A DNA stretch of 11,413 nt from Asterionellopsis glacialis. Lineage: Eukaryota; Bacillariophyta; Plagiogrammaphyceae; Rhaphoneidales; Asterionellopsidaceae. The stretch is taken from NCBI GenBank assembly GCA_014885115.2, contig WKLE02000408.1, positions 1 through 11,413 of the forward strand, in the 5' to 3' direction. A program made the position numbers and the translations under genes. This document shows, piece after piece, positions 9,087 through 11,413 of this stretch. A model generated the notes under the pieces. It worked only from the letters and a program-made list of their open reading frames with translations, searched no databases and was not told where the DNA came from. The number at the start of each line of letters is the position of its first letter. Within the stretch, counting starts at the first letter, position 1.

Positions 9087-9957
9087 AGTTATGGATATAT
9101 ACTATGACACAACAGAGCATACAGCACCTAATTTGGAAATTTCCACAGATAATCCAGAAGACCCATCAAATCTCATTACTCAATCTCCAGAAAGCAAGCC
9201 ACCCGCTACAAAGAAACCATCTGATTCAAAAACTGAAGATGAACACAATGTCAACTGATCCATTGGATGAAAAAAACTCTGATAATAAAGATTCTTCAGA
9301 AAAGAAATCTACTGATAATGCTTCCAATACTATAGAAAACCAAAAAGACAATGATTAAGCATCCAAATTAACTGATCCATTGGATACAAAACCTTCTCCT
9401 GATAAAGAATCTCTGGAAAAGAAATCTACTGATCTGGTTTCCAATATTGAAGAAAACCCTGAAGACAATGATCAAGAGTCTGAATCAGAATTTGATGGCC
9501 CTGAAAAATACAGAGATGATGATCCTAATCAAAAACCTGTATACCCCAAGAAAACTCAAATTCATATGCAAAAGCATCATTGGCATAACTACAAGAATGA
9601 AAAGGATGAGAAGGTTGGAAAATGGTTGAGTGACCATGATCTGAAGCAGAAGTGCAAATTGGAAAGATAATTGTTGTGGCTAACCAAAAAACCTTAAAGC
9701 ATTACAAGGGTGAACAACAGAAAACAAGATCATCTTATGAAAGAAGTTCTGGAATGTAAAAATCAAGAAGCAGCTTGGAATAATAGTGGACCAACAAAGG
9801 CCCAGCTTGAACAAAGAGATAAGGACTGAGATGCCTGCAGACTCAAAGACACAGGTAGAGCTTTGATTGACTCCAACCGACCCGTAGTTCCTAGCTTAGA
9901 GGTCGCAGATAAAAATGTCAAAGATGATTACAATGAAGGCTGGAGGATGACAAGAAA
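9082..9957 (+). pseudogene. Broken acidic, repeat-bearing extension of the Ulp1-like protein
   Basis: Highly hydrophilic coding text in shifting frames between the protease and the coiled-coil segment. At 9082-9252 the frame one base ahead of the protease reads acidic, Pro/Ser/Thr-rich text (DEVMDIYYDTTEH and on). At 9253-9645 another frame reads two 39-codon repeats of Asp/Glu/Lys/Ser-rich sequence. At about 9646-9754 the text EVQIGKIIVVANQKTLKHY lies in a third frame, and from 9755 the frame returns, with TGA at 9827 and text such as LIDSNRPVVPSLEV up to about 9955. Stops at 9356 (TAA) and 9827 (TGA) fall inside otherwise coherent text. I read it as a disordered linker of a longer polypeptide that has decayed. 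It could instead be a separate gene. No domain recognised. Confidence 0.55.
9253..9486 (+). repeat. Two tandem 117-bp (39-codon) coding repeats
   Basis: Copies at 9253-9369 and 9370-9486 both start AACTGATCCATTGGAT and share AAAGAAATCTACTGAT and a GACAATGAT close to the end. The period is a multiple of three, so the repeat is in frame and probably arose while the sequence was translated. The copies differ at the codon after GACAATGAT: TAA in the first (9356-9358), CAA in the second (9473-9475). Confidence 0.85.
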
Positions 9958-10479
9958 ATGGAAAAAGAAGATGGCTTTCCTGGATTTATGAACAAAAAAG
10001 CCTTATTAGCATCTTTAACAGAGCAGTACTTTCTATGGAGAATGGATGACTATGAAAAGTTTTCAGTGTCTCAAAAATTTAGGGGAAAAAGACCTCATTC
10101 TTCCTATGAAGATTTTAAGAAGGATATTGAAGGCAAAATTAAACAGTTAGAAAAAGAACAAAAAAGACTTTCACAGCATTTGAAAAAAGAAAACAAAAAT
10201 GAAATCAACAAGTTGAAAAAGGAAATAGATGATTTTGATAACATGATGGAGAAGGAACCCCAGTTTTGGCTGACAGAAGAAATTATATCAATGTGGTATG
10301 TACCAGCAAGAAAAAAAGATTATCGAACCATCCCTGGATATTATAGGGGAGAATCTTACAAAGGCAGTCCAGAAACATTGAATACAGAATGGGTTAATGA
10401 GAACATCAGTGCAGAAATGAGAAATTTTCTACAATCCAATGCCAGAAGACAATATAAACTTCCAGCAGGTGGTGTTTGA
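9958..10479 (+). CDS. Coiled-coil protein segment, likely C-terminus of the Ulp1-like gene
   Basis: Not recognised as a named family. The 173-residue frame has a Lys/Glu-rich predicted coiled coil at about residues 50-98 (KQLEKEQKRL, INKLKKEIDDF). It then has an aromatic and basic block with WLTEEIISMWYVPARKKD (104-121) and TIPGYYRGES (124-133), and ends in RRQYKLPAGGV. The preceding text in another frame (up to about 9955) leads naturally into GFPGFMNKK, so the ATG at 9958 is probably not a native start but the point where the frame resumes after an indel. If joined to the protease it would form a protein of roughly 700 residues with N-terminal peptidase, acidic linker and C-terminal coiled coil. 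The stop TGA at 10477 lies 21 bp from the end of the convergent transposase-like gene. Confidence 0.55.
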   Translation: MEKEDGFPGFMNKKALLASLTEQYFLWRMDDYEKFSVSQKFRGKRPHSSYEDFKKDIEGKIKQLEKEQKRLSQHLKKENKNEINKLKKEIDDFDNMMEKEPQFWLTEEIISMWYVPARKKDYRTIPGYYRGESYKGSPETLNTEWVNENISAEMRNFLQSNARRQYKLPAGGV

Positions 10480-10500
10480 AATAATCACTTCAAAGATGCA

Positions 10501-11413
10501 TTAAAATTCATCAATCCATTCTATTCTTGGTTTGATAACAAAAGCCTTGGACTTAGCATCATTGTTACTTTTGATAGTTTTGGATATAATATTCTCAATG
10601 ACATAAGCAGGTGCCAGTATGTCTTCTATCTTAATCATAATATATATACATTCTCCACATGCACTGCATTCCATTTGTGCACAATTTAAAAGCACTATGT
10701 GTTCTTCAACTGCTCTAGCAGAACAAGTTGCTATGGCATAAATACCAGCACTTTATCCTTGTTCATCCCATTTAGGTACTTCAACAAAACACCATAACTT
10801 GGCTATCCTCTTATAAATCATTTGGCTAGTTTGATAATAACAAAAATTATGCCAGGATCTATGTGAGTGATAGGATGGATGTGCTCAAAATAAAATTACA
10901 TTCAGAATATTAATTTCTGTCCCAATTGTAACAGACCTGCCTACAACATCTTCTAACACCTCTTCTCCAATAAAATTTACTAAAGAAGAATCTAAAAAAT
11001 ATGGTTTATGAAACCCAAAATTTGTAGTGTACTGCAGTGTGTTGTTGTCATCATTATGAATAACGTTCAGTGTGCATTTGGTGCCAGCAAAGGTACTAGG
11101 ATTTTTTTGGTACTTTCAAACTGAATTTTGTTTTCATTCACATAGTATTTAGCAAGGTCCAGAAGGTATTTCTCATAATGTTGTACTGCTGTTTGCTCTG
11201 CTAGAACATCACAACGTCTTTGTGTTGTTCTGGCCAGCTTTTTAGTGTTGTCAATATGATGACTTTCATTCCTTGCGCTGTTGATGTTTTCTGGACTACC
11301 AAAATGTATAATGCAATCAACAATGTGACTTGTTTGATGAAACTTGGTTGTCTTAAGGCCTAAATTTTCTGTTCATTGAACTGTTCTTTTGTAATTTTTC
11401 ATCAATGTAACAA
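10501..11413 (-). pseudogene. DNA-transposase-like protein, C-terminal part, broken and truncated by window edge
   Basis: Read on the minus strand from 11413 down. The first segment has LKTTKFHQTSHIVD, HFGSPENINSARNESHH and ARTTQRRCDVLAEQ. This K-x-H...H-I-V...F-G-S...N-E-S...T-Q-R-R arrangement recalls the C-terminal half of large transposases of the Plavaka/CACTA-like or KDZ kind. The Glu of NESHH may be the third catalytic acid, but that is a guess. A change of frame falls at a T7 run (11102-11108 on plus). The second segment continues to TAA at 10501-10503 with TTNFGFHKPYFL, AHPSYHSHRSW, KLWCFVEVP and VLLNCAQMECSACGE. In-frame stops lie at 11373 (TGA), 10885 (TGA) and 10753 (TAA), all plus-strand coordinates. 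The N-terminus and the first catalytic residues are outside the window. Convergent with the Ulp1-like gene. Family assignment is uncertain. Confidence 0.6.

Larger units (their letters stand above)
7805..11413. mobile_element. Candidate DNA transposon with Ulp1-like protease and convergent transposase (right end outside window)
   Basis: Three things lie together: an iterated repeat resembling transposon subterminal repeats, a Ulp1/C48 protease gene directly after it on the plus strand, and a transposase-like gene on the minus strand whose end is about 20 bp from the end of the plus-strand coding region. Ulp1-type proteases are known passengers of several eukaryotic DNA transposon groups, for example some plant Mutator-like elements. 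Base composition across this stretch is uniformly AT-rich, unlike the retroelement to its left. No terminal inverted repeat or target-site duplication could be verified, and the N-terminal part of the transposase is beyond the window. The extent given is therefore a minimum and the left boundary approximate. Confidence 0.5.

Noticed and set aside
9083..9252. Plus-strand frame starting MKLWIYTMTQQ as a separate small gene or a -1 frameshift product
   Set aside because: It joins directly to the later repeat frame, so it cannot be excluded, but its Ile/Gln/His-rich text differs from the acidic text on both sides, whereas the alternative frame matches. Two compensating indels seem likelier.
1644..11413. 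Reassigned stop codon: many in-frame TGA codons (2097, 4304, 4999, 9827, 10885, 11373)
   Set aside because: In-frame TAA codons also occur, frameshifts accompany them, TGG is used freely, and the only intact gene shows no internal TGA. Decay explains the data better.
1..11413. tRNA, rRNA or other structured RNA genes
   Set aside because: No cloverleaf, conserved rRNA segment or known RNA signature was seen on either strand.

Overview
The window looks like nuclear DNA of a eukaryote, most likely a photosynthetic stramenopile such as a diatom. This is an inference: there are no bacterial ribosome-binding sites or operons, one host transporter exon is intact, and the rest is mostly transposable-element coding sequence in decay. 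No taxon-specific marker is present, so the assignment is tentative. In this window the transporter exon is unbroken over about 350 codons, while every long transposon reading frame is broken by frameshifts and in-frame stops. That contrast argues for real decay of the mobile DNA rather than a generally poor sequence.

Layout. (1) Positions 31-1086 (+): last exon of a ten-helix drug/metabolite transporter (EamA-like); its first part lies upstream of the window. (2) 1087-1643: AT-rich transporter 3' flank, turning GC-richer from about 1310, which probably includes the 5' end of the next element. (3) 1644-7227 (+): a decayed tyrosine-recombinase retrotransposon of DIRS type, with a Gag-like region, then reverse transcriptase plus RNase H, then a tyrosine recombinase in an overlapping frame. 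The recombinase HxxR motif has become HSLQ, so the copy should be inactive even apart from its frameshifts. (4) 7228-7804: no clear gene, probably the 3' end of the retroelement. (5) 7805-8304: an ordered array of about 115-bp units paired into a 228-bp period, each unit holding a doublet of a GTTAG core. (6) 8310-10479 (+): a Ulp1/C48-type cysteine protease domain with recognisable catalytic residues, then a broken acidic repeat-bearing tail and a coiled-coil segment. (7) 10501-11413 (-): the C-terminal part of a DNA-transposase-like protein, convergent with the protease gene and running off the window.

The most interesting part is 7.8-11.4 kb. The iterated repeat, the Ulp1-like protease gene and the convergent transposase-like gene, whose ends are only about 20 bp apart, fit one DNA transposon carrying a SUMO/ubiquitin-like-protease accessory gene. 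The left end may be marked by the repeat array; the right end and transposase N-terminus lie outside the window. Family assignment (KDZ/Zisupton, Plavaka/CACTA-like or other) could not be settled by eye.
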